DNA of 64,000 bases from Streptomyces sp. SID486 (GTDB lineage Bacteria > Actinomycetota > Actinomycetes > Streptomycetales > Streptomycetaceae). This document shows, in pieces, positions 1-8,345 of this stretch (positions within the stretch are counted from its first letter, which is position 1; each line of letters starts with the position of its first letter). The notes below the pieces were generated by a model. It did no database searches. It was not told the origin of the DNA and saw nothing but the letters and a program-made list of their open reading frames with translations. The stretch covers positions 1 to 64,000 of the forward strand of contig NZ_WWJT01000788.1 of the NCBI RefSeq assembly GCF_009865385.1, in the 5' to 3' direction. A program made the translations under genes and the position numbers.

Positions 1-734
1 AGGGCCGGGCGGCGGGCTGGCCGCTGTGGTCGGTGCTGCTGCTGTGCGCGGCTGCGCCGCTGGCCCTGGCCTTCCTCGCGGTGGAGCGGCGGGCGGAGCG
101 CGGTGCCGGCGGTGCGCTGCTGCCGCCGTCGCTGCTGGCCGCGGCCGGGGTGCGCCGGGGTCTGCTGCTGGGGCTGCCGGTGTTCGTCGGTTTCGCGGGC
201 TGGATGTTCGTGATGGCGGTCACGCTGCAGGAGGGGCTCGGGTACGGGGTGCTGCGGGCCGGGCTGACGCTGGTGCCGATGGGGGTGGCGCAGTTCGCCG
301 CGTCGCTGCTGGCTCCCCGTGCCGTGCGGCGTCTCGGGGGGCGGGCGGTGTCCTGGGCGGCGGCGGTGCACATCGCGGGTCTGGCGGTGCTGGCGGGGAC
401 CGCGCTGCTGGGGCCCTGGCCGCGGCTGAGCCCGCTCGCCCTGGCCCCGGGCCTGGTGCTGTGCGGGGCAGCACAGGGTCTGCAGCTGCCGCTGTACTAC
501 CGGATCCTGCTGGCCGCGGTCCCGGACCGGCTGGCGGGCGCGGGCAGCGGGCTGGCGGCAACGCTCCAGCAGGCGTGTCTCGCGGTCGGGGTGGCGACGC
601 TCGGCTCGCTGTTCCTGTCGCTGGCGCCCGGCGCCGGGATACGCAAGGCGCTGGTGGTGGTCCTGGCGGTGCAGGCGGCGGGGCTGGTGGGCCTGGGGCT
701 GCTCGGGCTGCGGCTGCCCCGGGTACGGGACTGA
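1..734 (+). CDS. MFS drug exporter, C-terminal part (start lies outside window)
   Basis: This is the last roughly 243 codons of a major facilitator superfamily transporter; the reading frame is open from base 3 and ends with TGA. It is almost all membrane segments rich in Leu, Gly and Ala. It closely resembles the C-terminal half of the exporter at 3283-4710: both share GRAAGWPLW, a GVATLG(T/S)LFL segment and a final LRLPR. The two are therefore paralogues of the EmrB/QacA-like (DHA2) type. The substrate cannot be told from sequence. Only the 5' end is missing, because of the window edge; no frameshift is seen. Confidence 0.85.
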   Translation, partial: GRAAGWPLWSVLLLCAAAPLALAFLAVERRAERGAGGALLPPSLLAAAGVRRGLLLGLPVFVGFAGWMFVMAVTLQEGLGYGVLRAGLTLVPMGVAQFAASLLAPRAVRRLGGRAVSWAAAVHIAGLAVLAGTALLGPWPRLSPLALAPGLVLCGAAQGLQLPLYYRILLAAVPDRLAGAGSGLAATLQQACLAVGVATLGSLFLSLAPGAGIRKALVVVLAVQAAGLVGLGLLGLRLPRVRD

Positions 735-810
735 ACGGCCCGCTCGGAGCCGCCGCCCCGAACATCATGTACCACTCATTAGTTAACCGCACTATTGAAA
801 TCGGCGTACG
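735..810. promoter_or_regulatory. AT-rich spacer upstream of MFS gene, probable promoter
   Basis: This 76-base gap holds the most AT-rich patch of the first 5 kb (about 766-802, including GTTAAC and TATTGAAAT), which stands out in GC-rich DNA and fits a promoter or operator for the exporter that follows. No clean inverted repeat or -35/-10 pair could be assigned. A hexamer TATTGA at 793-798 would put transcription initiation near the ATG at 811, allowing leaderless translation; this is inference. Confidence 0.35.
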
Positions 811-2271
811 ATGGAGCGCATGCCAGAGTTGAGCCATCGCCGACGCATGCTCGTGCTCGGGATCTGCTGCATGAGCCTGCTGATCGTGAGCCTCGACAAC
901 ACCGTGCTGAACGTGGCGCTGCCGTCGATGCAGCGCGACCTGCACGCCACCACCTCCGGCCTGCAGTGGACGATCGACGCCTACACCCTCGTCCTGGCCT
1001 CGCTGCTGATGCTGGCGGGCTCCACGGCCGACCGCATCGGGCGCAGACGGGTCTTCATGGCGGGCCTGGTGGTGTTCACCGTCGGCTCGCTGCTCTGCTC
1101 CCTCGCCCCCAGCCTGGAACTGCTGATCGTGTTCCGCATGGTCCAGGCGGTGGGCGGCTCGATGCTCAACCCGGTCGCCATGTCGATCATCACCAACACC
1201 TTCACCGACGCCCGCGAGCGCGCCCGCGCGATCGGCGTGTGGGGTGCCGTGGTCGGCATCTCCATGGCGGCCGGCCCGTTGGTCGGCGGGCTGCTGGTGC
1301 AGTCGGTGAGCTGGCGCTCGATCTTCTGGATCAACCTTCCCGTCGGGCTCGCCGCCCTCCTGCTCACCCTCCGCTTCGTCCCCGAGTCCCGCGCGCCCAG
1401 GGCCCGCCGTCCCGACCCGGTCGGCCAGCTGCTGGTGATCGCCCTGTTCGGCTCGCTGACGTACGCGATCATCCAGGCACCGGAGTCGGGCGCCGGCCCG
1501 GTGGCGCCGTTCGCCGCGGTCGCCGGGGCCGCCCTGCCGGCCCTGCTGTGGTACGAGCGGCGGCGCGTGGAACCCCTCGTCGACCTGCGCTTCTTCCGTT
1601 CGGCTCCGTTCAGCGGCGCCACGGTGATAGCGGTCAGCGCGTTCGCGGCGCTCGGCGGCTTCCTGTTCCTGTCCACCCTGTACCTGCAGAACGTACGCGG
1701 CCTCGACGCCCTGCACGCCGGCCTGTGGATGCTGCCGATGGCCGCGCCGACGTTCCTGTGCGCCCCGCTGTCCGGCCGCCTGGTCGGCACCCGGGGCCCC
1801 CGCCTGCCCCTGCTGATCGCCGGTACGGCGATGACCGCGAGCGGCGTGCTGTTCGCGGCCTTCGAGGCGGAGACGACGAACGCCACCCTCGTGCTCGGCT
1901 ACGTCCTGTTCGGCATCGGCTTCGGCTTCGTGAACGCGCCGATCACCAACACGGCGGTGTCCGGCATGCCCCGCACCCAGGCGGGCGTCGCCGCCGCCGT
2001 CGCCTCCACCAGCCGCCAGCTGGGCCAGACACTCGGCGTCGCGGTGGTCGGCGCCGTCCTGGCCTCCGGCATCGGCTCGTCCCCGTACCGGCAGGCGTTC
2101 GTGCAGGCGGCCCGCCCCGGCTGGTGGATCCTGGCCGGCTGCGGCCTGGCGGTCCTGGTACTGGGGCTGCTCACCAGCGGCACCTGGGCCCGCCGCACCG
2201 CCGAGGAGACGTCCCGCAGGCTGGCGTCGCCCCAGACACCGGAGGTCGTCGGGGCCTCCGGGCGGGCCTGA
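811..2271 (+). CDS. MFS transporter, DHA2 (EmrB/QacA) family, 14 TM
   Basis: The protein has 486 residues with about 14 hydrophobic segments, the usual size for proton-driven DHA2 multidrug exporters. The family signatures are visible: LDNTVLNVALP in TM1 (residues 28-38) and motif A, GSTADRIGRRRV (residues 70-81), in the first cytoplasmic loop. It acts in the cytoplasmic membrane. Start choice is uncertain: ATG 811 could be leaderless, while ATG 820 lies 3 nt after GGAG. It follows the partial MFS gene by 76 bases and ends just before a convergent regulator gene. The substrate is unknown. Confidence 0.9.
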   Translation: MERMPELSHRRRMLVLGICCMSLLIVSLDNTVLNVALPSMQRDLHATTSGLQWTIDAYTLVLASLLMLAGSTADRIGRRRVFMAGLVVFTVGSLLCSLAPSLELLIVFRMVQAVGGSMLNPVAMSIITNTFTDARERARAIGVWGAVVGISMAAGPLVGGLLVQSVSWRSIFWINLPVGLAALLLTLRFVPESRAPRARRPDPVGQLLVIALFGSLTYAIIQAPESGAGPVAPFAAVAGAALPALLWYERRRVEPLVDLRFFRSAPFSGATVIAVSAFAALGGFLFLSTLYLQNVRGLDALHAGLWMLPMAAPTFLCAPLSGRLVGTRGPRLPLLIAGTAMTASGVLFAAFEAETTNATLVLGYVLFGIGFGFVNAPITNTAVSGMPRTQAGVAAAVASTSRQLGQTLGVAVVGAVLASGIGSSPYRQAFVQAARPGWWILAGCGLAVLVLGLLTSGTWARRTAEETSRRLASPQTPEVVGASGRA

Positions 2272-2298
2272 GTCCCGGCCGGGGCGGCCGGCCCCGGC

Positions 2299-3180
2299 TC
2301 AGCGCTCCGGCACCGCCGACGCGATCGCGTGCAGCCGCTCCAGCCGCCGCCGGGTCTCGTCGTCCGCCGGGGTGTACGTCACCATGCGGGCGCCCAGCTG
2401 GGGCCCCAGCCACAGGTCGGTGTGTTCCAGCGTGAGGTGGCCGACGTACGGGTTGAGGAACTCCTTGGTCCGGGAGCGGTTGCCGACCACCTCGTACCGC
2501 TCCCAGTTCTCGCGGAACTCCGGGATCTGCTCCAGCCGTGCGAGGAGCATCCGCCAGGCCGGCTCACCGAGGTGGCCGGCCAGGGAGGCGCGCAGCCGGG
2601 CGACCATCAGGCGCCGGGACTCCTCCAGGTGCACGACGGCCGCCTGCCAGTCCGCGTTGGTGTGGACGAGCAGCATGCAGTTGCGGTCCTCGGGCGGGAC
2701 CGCGTCCAGGTCGCCCAGGAGGCGGCCGTAGGTGCGGTTGTAGGCGAGGATGTCGTACCGGCTGTTCTGGATGCAGGCCGGGATCGGCTCCAGCCGGGCC
2801 AGCATCTCGCGCAGGGCGGGCGTGACGCTCGGGCAGCTCGCGGCCGGGGTCGGATCGGTCGCGCCGGCCAGTTGGAAGAGATGGACCCGCTCGCTGGCGT
2901 CCAGCCGCAGGGCGCGTGCCAGTGCGTCCAGCACCTGGACGGAGACCTGGATGTCCCGGGCCTGTTCGAGCCAGGTGTACCAGGTGACGCCGACCGCCGA
3001 GAGCTGGGCGACCTCCTCCCGGCGCAGTCCGGGGGTGCGCCGGCGCGCTCCGCGCGGCAGGCCCACCTCCTCCGGCGCGAGGCGCTCACGCCGGCTGCGC
3101 AGGAACACGGCCAGCTCGTTGCGGCGGATCTCCGCGCCCCCGGCTTGCTGCGCCGGGGCCTCCCGGGCCATGGTCGTCAT
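2299..3180 (-). CDS. helix-turn-helix regulator, XRE family with MmyB-like ligand-binding domain
   Basis: This 293-residue DNA-binding protein has an XRE-type helix-turn-helix at about residues 50-80 (PGLRREEVAQLSAVG followed by WYTWLEQ). A MmyB-like domain follows (about 110-290), a PAS-like fold known in this family to bind fatty-acid-like ligands. It is transcribed divergently from the MFS gene at 3283, so local control of that exporter is likely. The start ATG 3180 keeps the usual family N-terminus; a second ATG nine bases in is possible. It resembles the regulator at 40707-41585 in length and layout, and that gene is also paired with an exporter. Confidence 0.88.
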   Translation of the reverse strand: MTTMAREAPAQQAGGAEIRRNELAVFLRSRRERLAPEEVGLPRGARRRTPGLRREEVAQLSAVGVTWYTWLEQARDIQVSVQVLDALARALRLDASERVHLFQLAGATDPTPAASCPSVTPALREMLARLEPIPACIQNSRYDILAYNRTYGRLLGDLDAVPPEDRNCMLLVHTNADWQAAVVHLEESRRLMVARLRASLAGHLGEPAWRMLLARLEQIPEFRENWERYEVVGNRSRTKEFLNPYVGHLTLEHTDLWLGPQLGARMVTYTPADDETRRRLERLHAIASAVPER

Positions 3181-3225
3181 ACCCTCAAGGGTGCCGTGCC
3201 GGGGAGCCGGTTTCCAGGTGCTCGC

Positions 3226-3261
3226 GGTACCAGGATGAGAAGACTCTGGTACCAGGCTGAG
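3226..3261. promoter_or_regulatory. putative operator: two GGTACC-containing direct repeats
   Basis: A 14-base word GGTACCAGG(A/C)TGAG occurs at 3226-3239 and again at 3248-3261, 22 bases apart, which is two helical turns and the same DNA face. The second copy sits in a perfect 10-bp palindrome CTGGTACCAG. It lies between the divergent MmyB-like regulator and the exporter, where an operator is expected. A GGTACC-centred palindrome is also found at the other such pair (41610-41623). Binding by the adjacent regulator is inferred. Confidence 0.5.
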
Positions 3262-3282
3262 CGGAGGCGCAGCCTCGGGGGC

Positions 3283-4710
3283 ATGAGTGAAACCGTCACC
3301 GTCCCCGCCGTCCGGACGACGGCCGCACCGCCCGCGCTCGGCGGACCCGGGCTGTTCACCGTCCTGCTCGCCGCGGCGCTGCCGCTGGTCGACTTCTTCA
3401 TCGTCAATGTGGCCCTGCCGACCATCGGGGCCGATCTCGCCGCGGGCGAGGCCGTGCTGGAGCTGGTCGTCGCCGGGTACGGGCTCGCGTACGCCGTGCT
3501 GCTCGTGCTCGGCGGGCGGCTCGGGGACCTGTTCGGCCGGCGCCGGCTGTTCCTCGGCGGTATGGCCGCGTTCGGGCTCACCTCGCTGGCCTGCGGGCTC
3601 GCGCCCGGCGCCTGGAGCCTGGTCGCGGCCCGGGTGGCGCAGGGTGCCTCGGCCGCCGCGATGCTGCCGCAGGTGCTCGCCACCATCCAGTCCGCCACGA
3701 GCGGCGCGCGCCGGGCGAAGGCCATGAGCCTGTACGGTGCCACGGCCGGACTGGCCATGGTCGCCGGGCAGATACTCGGCGGCGTGCTGGTCGCCGCCGA
3801 TCTCGCCGGGACCGGATGGCGGGCGATCTTCCTGGTCAACGTGCCGGTGGTCGTGCTGGGGCTCGTGCTGGCCGCGCGGTTCGTCCCGGAGACGCGGTCG
3901 CAGCACCCCGAGCCCGTCGACGGGCCGGGCACGGTGCTGCTCGCGGTGTCCCTGCTGACGCTGCTCGCGCCGCTCACCGAGGGCCGGGCCGCCGGCTGGC
4001 CGCTGTGGACCTGGCTGTCGCTGGCCGCGTTCCCGTTCGCCGTGGCCGCGTTCTGGGTGGTGGAGCGGCGGGCCGACCGGGCCGGGCGGACCCCGCTGGT
4101 GCCGCCGAGCCTGTTCCGGGTGCCGTCCATGCGGCGCGGTCTGGAGCTGATCGTGCCGTTCTCCGTCGGCTTCAGCGGCTTCATGTTCGTGATCGCGCTG
4201 GCGCTCCAGCAGGGCGCCCGGCTCGGTCCGGTGGCGGCCGGTCTCACGCTCGCGCCGATGGCCGTGACGTTCCTGTTCGTCTCGCTCGCGGGGCCCCGGC
4301 TGATCGCCCGCTTCGGCACCCGGGTGGTCACCGCCGGAGCGGTGCTCCAGGGAGCCGGCGTGCTGCTGATCGTGCTGGCCGCCTGGCGGGACTGGCCGCA
4401 CCTGGGCTTCGGGGTGCTGCTGCCGGGCACGGCCGTGGCCGGTGCCGGTCAGGCGCTCCAACTGCCCAACGTCATGCGGATCGTGATGTCCGAGGTGCCG
4501 CCCGCCCGGGCCGGCGTCGGCAGTGGCGTGATGGTCACCACCCAGCAGTCGGCACTGGCCCTGGGCGTGGCGACGCTGGGCACCCTGTTCCTGACCCTCG
4601 TGCCGCACCTGGGCATGCGGGACGCGCTCGTCGGCACGCTGCTGGTGCAGCTGGCCGGGATCGCGCTGACGGGCCTGCTGAGCCTGCGGCTGCCCCGGAC
4701 GGTCGGCTGA
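3283..4710 (+). CDS. MFS transporter, DHA2-like drug exporter
   Basis: A 475-residue membrane protein with about 14 predicted transmembrane segments. TM1 carries LPLVDFFIVNVALP (residues 33-46) and motif A is GGRLGDLFGRRRL (77-89), typical of EmrB/QacA-type proton antiporters. ATG 3283 follows a GGGG-rich stretch and agrees with the family N-terminus. It is divergent from the MmyB-like regulator at 2299-3180 and shares a putative operator with it. It is a paralogue of the gene cut by the left window edge. Three tandem repeats with hairpin potential follow its stop codon. Confidence 0.9.
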   Translation: MSETVTVPAVRTTAAPPALGGPGLFTVLLAAALPLVDFFIVNVALPTIGADLAAGEAVLELVVAGYGLAYAVLLVLGGRLGDLFGRRRLFLGGMAAFGLTSLACGLAPGAWSLVAARVAQGASAAAMLPQVLATIQSATSGARRAKAMSLYGATAGLAMVAGQILGGVLVAADLAGTGWRAIFLVNVPVVVLGLVLAARFVPETRSQHPEPVDGPGTVLLAVSLLTLLAPLTEGRAAGWPLWTWLSLAAFPFAVAAFWVVERRADRAGRTPLVPPSLFRVPSMRRGLELIVPFSVGFSGFMFVIALALQQGARLGPVAAGLTLAPMAVTFLFVSLAGPRLIARFGTRVVTAGAVLQGAGVLLIVLAAWRDWPHLGFGVLLPGTAVAGAGQALQLPNVMRIVMSEVPPARAGVGSGVMVTTQQSALALGVATLGTLFLTLVPHLGMRDALVGTLLVQLAGIALTGLLSLRLPRTVG

Positions 4711-5063
4711 ACCGGGGGCCCGGCCGGCCCGGCGTGCGGCGGCCGGACCGGGTGACCGCCGGTCCCTCCGGTCCCCTCGCGGCCGGACCGGGTGACCGCC
4801 GGTCCCGCCGCTCCCCTCGCCGCCGGGCCGGGTGACCGCCGGTCCCACCGCCTCCTCGCGGCCGGGCGGTCCGGTCCGGGGAGCGGGGCGGGATCCCGGG
4901 CACCGGCAGCGCGGGCGCGGACGACTCCCGCCCGCGCCGATCCTGGCCCTGACCTGGTGTTCCCGCCGGAGACGAGAGGGTTCGCCGGCGGCCCCGAGTG
5001 GCCGGGACGGCGGTCGGGCGCCAGCCTGGGAAGGTCCATCGAGCGACAGGACGGGAGACACAC
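4711..5063. repeat. intergenic region with 40-bp tandem repeat (three copies)
   Basis: No gene is seen in this 353-base stretch. Bases 4741-4780, 4781-4820 and 4821-4859 are three near-identical copies of a 40-bp unit, with a partial fourth after them. Each unit contains an inverted repeat, GGACCGG and CCGGTCC around a 7-base loop (GGGCCGG replaces the left arm in copy 3). The array could fold as successive hairpins and may terminate transcription of the upstream exporter gene. The remainder carries the leader of the small secreted protein at 5064. Confidence 0.7.
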
Positions 5064-5492
5064 ATGACCTCCGTACTCCGTCACCACTGCCTCCGCGCGC
5101 TCGGCGCCGGTGCCCTGTCCGTGGCGCTGCTCTCCGGCGGGACGGCCGGCGCCCTGGCCGTCACCACCCCGGGCAGCTCCGGTTCGAGCCCCGGCTCCGG
5201 CGACGGCTCGGCCTCGATCAGCGTCAAGGCCGGCAAGTCCTCGGTCAAGGCCGGTGAGCAGGTGGTGTTCAGCGGGCGCACCAAGGGCCTGAAGATCGGC
5301 AGCCCGCTGGTGCTCCAGCACGAGAAGTCCGGCAAGTGGACCTCGCTGCGGGCGACTTCCAAGATCAAGAAGGGGAGCTCGTACGCCCTGCTCGCCAAGC
5401 TCAACACCAAGGGCACCGAGCACCTGCGCATCGCGGGCGTGAACTCCTCCGGGAAGGTCTACTCGCCCACGGTGACGGTCAAGGTGAACTGA
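5064..5492 (+). CDS. small secreted protein with Ig-like beta-sandwich
   Basis: A 142-residue exported protein. Residues 1-33 form a signal peptide: Arg/His-rich start, hydrophobic core GALSVALLSGGTAGA, then a likely Ala-X-Ala-type cut. A Ser/Gly/Pro linker (36-50) leads to a domain of alternating beta strands rich in Lys, Ser, Thr and Val (SVKAGKSSVKAGEQVVF to VTVKVN), like bacterial Ig-like or surface-adhesion folds. ATG 5064 is chosen because GGGAG lies six bases upstream. Its 3' end overlaps the convergent TetR gene by 14 bases. Function unknown. Confidence 0.8.
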   Translation: MTSVLRHHCLRALGAGALSVALLSGGTAGALAVTTPGSSGSSPGSGDGSASISVKAGKSSVKAGEQVVFSGRTKGLKIGSPLVLQHEKSGKWTSLRATSKIKKGSSYALLAKLNTKGTEHLRIAGVNSSGKVYSPTVTVKVN

Positions 5493-6069
5493 GTCCGCGC
5501 ACCAGCAGGTCCACGACCGCCTCGAACTCCTCCTGGACGCCGGGCCGCTGCCACTCCCTGGCGTAGCCGGGGTCGTGGAAGCGGCCCGTGGCGTGGAAGA
5601 CGGCGCGGGCGGCGGCGGCCGGGTCGGGTGCCGTGAAGACGCCCGGCCCGGTCCCCGCCTCGATGATCCGGGTCAGCTGTCCGGTCAGGTCGGCGATGTG
5701 CTCGCCGACCACCGCGCCGTTCTCGTCGGTCAGCACCGTGTAGGTCGCGAACAGCTCGGGATCGTCGCCCGCCTTGTGCCGCTTGGCGTCGAACAGGGCG
5801 GTGAGCCACGCCCGCAGCCGCTCCTCGGGGCTGCCCTCGGCGGCGACGATCAGGGCGAGCCGCTGCGAGGTCCGGTCCAGCCAGCGCTTGGTGACCGCCT
5901 CGCGCAGCGCCGCCTTGGTACGGAAGTGCCGGTAGACACTGCCGTGGCTGACGCCCAGCGCGCGGGCCACGTCGACCACGGTGGCCTTGGCCGGGCCGTG
6001 CCGGCGCAGCACCTCCTCGGTGGCTTCGAGGATGCGCTCGGCGGTCAGGGTCTCGCTGGTCGGTGGCAT
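5479..6069 (-). CDS. TetR-family transcriptional regulator
   Basis: A 196-residue regulator with a TetR N-terminal helix-turn-helix at about residues 10-55 (RILEATEEVLRRHG, then ARALGVSHGSVYRHF) and a helical C-terminal ligand/dimer domain. TetR proteins usually repress a neighbouring gene until an effector binds. The next gene on the same strand, an aldo/keto reductase 25 bases upstream, has a 22-bp inverted repeat before it that suits a TetR dimer, so that gene, and perhaps this one by co-transcription, is a likely target. Confidence 0.9.
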   Translation of the reverse strand: MPPTSETLTAERILEATEEVLRRHGPAKATVVDVARALGVSHGSVYRHFRTKAALREAVTKRWLDRTSQRLALIVAAEGSPEERLRAWLTALFDAKRHKAGDDPELFATYTVLTDENGAVVGEHIADLTGQLTRIIEAGTGPGVFTAPDPAAAARAVFHATGRFHDPGYAREWQRPGVQEEFEAVVDLLVRGLSSP

Positions 6070-6094
6070 GACTAGACCGTACCCGGCACCGGGA

Positions 6095-7105
6095 TCAGCG
6101 CTCGCTGTCGAGGTGCGTCATCTGCGCGCTCGGGTAGCGGTCGCCGGCCGCGGCGTCCGCGGGCACCGCCTCCTCGATCGCCGCGAGGTCGGCCTCGTCC
6201 AGCGTGACGTCCAGCGCGCCCAGCGACTCGGCCAGCCGGTCGCGGGTGCGGGCGCCGACCAGCGGCACGATGTGCTCGCCGCGGGAGAGCACCCAGGCGA
6301 TGGCGGTCTGGGCGACCGTGACGCCCTTCCGCTCGGCGATCTCGCGCAGCGCCTCGACGAGGTCGAGGTTGTGCCGGAGGTTGTCGCCCTGGAAGCGGGG
6401 CGAGTGGGCGCGGAAGTCGGTCGCGGCCAGCTGCCGGTCGCGGGAGAAGTGGCCGGAGATCAGGCCGCGGGAGAGCACGCCGTACGCGGTGACGCCGATG
6501 CCCAGTTCACGGGTGACCGGCAGGATCTCCCGTTCGATGCCCCGGGAGATCAGCGAGTACTCGATCTGGAGGTCGGCGACCGGTGCGGTGGCGGCGGCCC
6601 GCCGGATGGTCTCGGCGCCGACCTCGCTCAGGCCGACGTGCCGGACGTACCCCTTCTCGATCAGTTCGGCGATCGCGCCGACGGTCTCCTCGATCGGCAC
6701 GTCCGGGTCGAGGCGTGCGATCCGGTAGACGTCGATGTGGTCGACGCCGAGGCGCTGCAGGGAGTAGGCGGCGAAGTTCCGCACGGCGGCGGGCCGGCCG
6801 TCGTATCCGCTCCAGTTGCCTTCCGGGTCGCGCAGGGCGCCGAACTTGACGCTGGTCAGAGCCTTTTCCCGCAGGGCCGGGGGTGCCGTGCGCAGGGCCT
6901 CGCCGATGAGCATCTCGTTGTGGCCCATGGCGTAGAAGTCGCCGGTGTCCAGCAGGGTCACGCCCGCTTCGAGGGCGGCGTGGATCGTCGCGACGGACTC
7001 CGCGCGGTCGGCGTCGCCGTACAGCGCGGACATGCCCATGCAGCCGAGGCCGAGGGCGGAGACCTGGGGGCCGGTGGTTCCGAGGGTTCGGGTTCGCATC
7101 GTCAT
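6095..7105 (-). CDS. aldo/keto reductase
   Basis: A 336-residue NAD(P)H-dependent oxidoreductase of the aldo/keto reductase superfamily, expected to be a cytosolic TIM barrel. Visible family features are the N-terminal GTTGPQVSALGLGCMGMS, the catalytic Asp-Tyr region LLDTGDFYAMGHNE (residues 51-64, Asp53 and Tyr58), Lys87 in TSVKFG, and a C-terminal cofactor loop VPLVGARTRDRL. The usual catalytic His position in the RIARLDP segment is not a His, as in several members of this subfamily. It lies 25 bases upstream of the TetR gene on the same strand and is probably co-transcribed with it. Confidence 0.9.
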   Translation of the reverse strand: MTMRTRTLGTTGPQVSALGLGCMGMSALYGDADRAESVATIHAALEAGVTLLDTGDFYAMGHNEMLIGEALRTAPPALREKALTSVKFGALRDPEGNWSGYDGRPAAVRNFAAYSLQRLGVDHIDVYRIARLDPDVPIEETVGAIAELIEKGYVRHVGLSEVGAETIRRAAATAPVADLQIEYSLISRGIEREILPVTRELGIGVTAYGVLSRGLISGHFSRDRQLAATDFRAHSPRFQGDNLRHNLDLVEALREIAERKGVTVAQTAIAWVLSRGEHIVPLVGARTRDRLAESLGALDVTLDEADLAAIEEAVPADAAAGDRYPSAQMTHLDSER

Positions 7106-7127
7106 GCCACCAGCGTGACATAACAGA

Positions 7128-7149
7128 TGACAGATTTCAATATCTGTCA
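7128..7149. promoter_or_regulatory. perfect inverted repeat, probable TetR-type operator
   Basis: TGACAGAT (7128-7135) and ATCTGTCA (7142-7149) are perfect 8-bp arms around a 6-base AT-rich spacer. The repeat lies 22 bases upstream of the aldo/keto reductase start, where it would overlap the promoter. Its size and symmetry fit a TetR-family dimer, and the TetR gene is the next gene downstream. Assignment to that regulator is inference. Confidence 0.6.
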
Positions 7150-7178
7150 GTCCAACTTCGTCAGCCCTCCCGGGGAAA

Positions 7179-7220
7179 TGGTCCAGACCTATTGACGAGA
7201 GGTCTGGACCAGCGCACTGT
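7179..7220 (+). promoter_or_regulatory. chitinase promoter with paired 12-bp DasR-like repeats
   Basis: TGGTCCAGACCT (7179-7190) and its exact reverse complement AGGTCTGGACCA (7200-7211) flank a 9-base spacer. This 12-mer is the known repeat of Streptomyces chitinase promoters and resembles DasR (GlcNAc-responsive) sites. A -35 TTGACG (7192-7197) lies in the spacer and a plausible -10 CACTGT (7215-7220) follows at 17 bases, so both arms overlap RNA polymerase contacts. This supports induction by chitin breakdown products. Confidence 0.7.
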
Positions 7221-7276
7221 CATGCCTACGACACCTCTCCGATCCCCGCCCTCACCGATCCCCACCGGGAGGCCCC

Positions 7277-8329
7277 ATGCTCCGCCGCACCCTGCGCCTG
7301 CTCACCGCCGCCCTCACCACGGCCGTCCTCGCCCCGCTCGCGATCGCCGCCGCGCCCGCCGCCTCCGCCGCCGACACCTGCGCGGTCAAGTCACGCCCGG
7401 CCGGCAAGGTGCTCCAGGGCTACTGGGAGAACTGGGACGGCTCCGCCAACGGCGTCCACCCGCCCTTCGGCTGGACCCCGATCACCGACTCGCGCATCCC
7501 CGCCCACGGCTACAACGTGATCAACGCGGCCTTCCCCGTGATCCGTTCCGACGGCACGGCACTGTGGGAGGACGGCATGGACACCGGCGTGAAGGTGGCC
7601 ACGCCCGCCGAGATGTGCGCGGCCAAGGCGTCCGGCCAGACGATCCTGCTCTCCATCGGGGGCGCGGCGGCCGGTATCGACCTGAACTCGTCCGCCGTCG
7701 CCGACCGCTTCGTGGCGACGATCGTCCCGATCCTGAAGAAGTACAACTTCGACGGTATCGACATCGACATCGAGACGGGCCTGACGGGCAGCGGGGACAT
7801 CAGCCGGCCCTCCGCGTCGCAGAGCAACCTGATCCGCATCATCGACGGGATCCTCGCGCAGATGCCGTCGAACTTCGGCCTGACGATGGCGCCCGAGACG
7901 GCCTACGTGACCGGCGGCAGCATCACCTACGGCTCGATCTGGGGCGCGTACCTGCCGGTCGTCAAGAAGTACGCCGACAACGGCCGCCTGTGGTGGCTGA
8001 ACATGCAGTACTACAACGGCAGCATGTACGGCTGCTCCGGAGACTCCTACTCGGCCGGCACGGTGCAGGGCTTCACCGCGCAGACCGACTGCCTGAACAA
8101 GGGGCTCGTGGTCCAGGGCACGACGGTCAGGGTGCCGTACGACAAGCAGGTGCCGGGACTGCCCGCCCAGTCCGGCGCGGGCGGCGGCTACATGTCACCG
8201 TCCCTCGTCTCCCAGGCGTGGAAGCACTACGGCACCTCGCTCAAGGGCCTGATGACGTGGTCGGTCAACTGGGACGGCGCGAAGAACTGGACCTTCGGCG
8301 ACAACGTGAAGGCACTGCAGGGCCGCTGA
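7277..8329 (+). CDS. secreted GH18 chitinase, catalytic domain only
   Basis: A 350-residue secreted endochitinase-type enzyme. Residues 1-32 are a signal peptide (basic MLRRTLR, hydrophobic core, AASAA). The GH18 catalytic signature is complete: FDGIDIDIE at about 158-166, with the last Glu as the acid/base, preceded by the substrate-loop motif SIGG (126-129). Late aromatic residues (WSVNWD) close the barrel. No carbohydrate-binding module is present, so it is a single-domain chitinase. ATG 7277 follows GGGAGG by four bases. It is the only gene of its unit, bounded by a strong hairpin. Confidence 0.92.
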   Translation: MLRRTLRLLTAALTTAVLAPLAIAAAPAASAADTCAVKSRPAGKVLQGYWENWDGSANGVHPPFGWTPITDSRIPAHGYNVINAAFPVIRSDGTALWEDGMDTGVKVATPAEMCAAKASGQTILLSIGGAAAGIDLNSSAVADRFVATIVPILKKYNFDGIDIDIETGLTGSGDISRPSASQSNLIRIIDGILAQMPSNFGLTMAPETAYVTGGSITYGSIWGAYLPVVKKYADNGRLWWLNMQYYNGSMYGCSGDSYSAGTVQGFTAQTDCLNKGLVVQGTTVRVPYDKQVPGLPAQSGAGGGYMSPSLVSQAWKHYGTSLKGLMTWSVNWDGAKNWTFGDNVKALQGR

Positions 8330-8345
8330 CCGGGCCCGGACACAC

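Noticed and set aside
4741-4859. CRISPR array
   Set aside because: Units are contiguous, with no unique spacers between them, and no cas genes lie nearby.
3181-5061. N-terminal extension of the regulator at 2299-3180 through an open frame to 5061
   Set aside because: The extension runs antisense to the MFS gene; the family start is at 3180.
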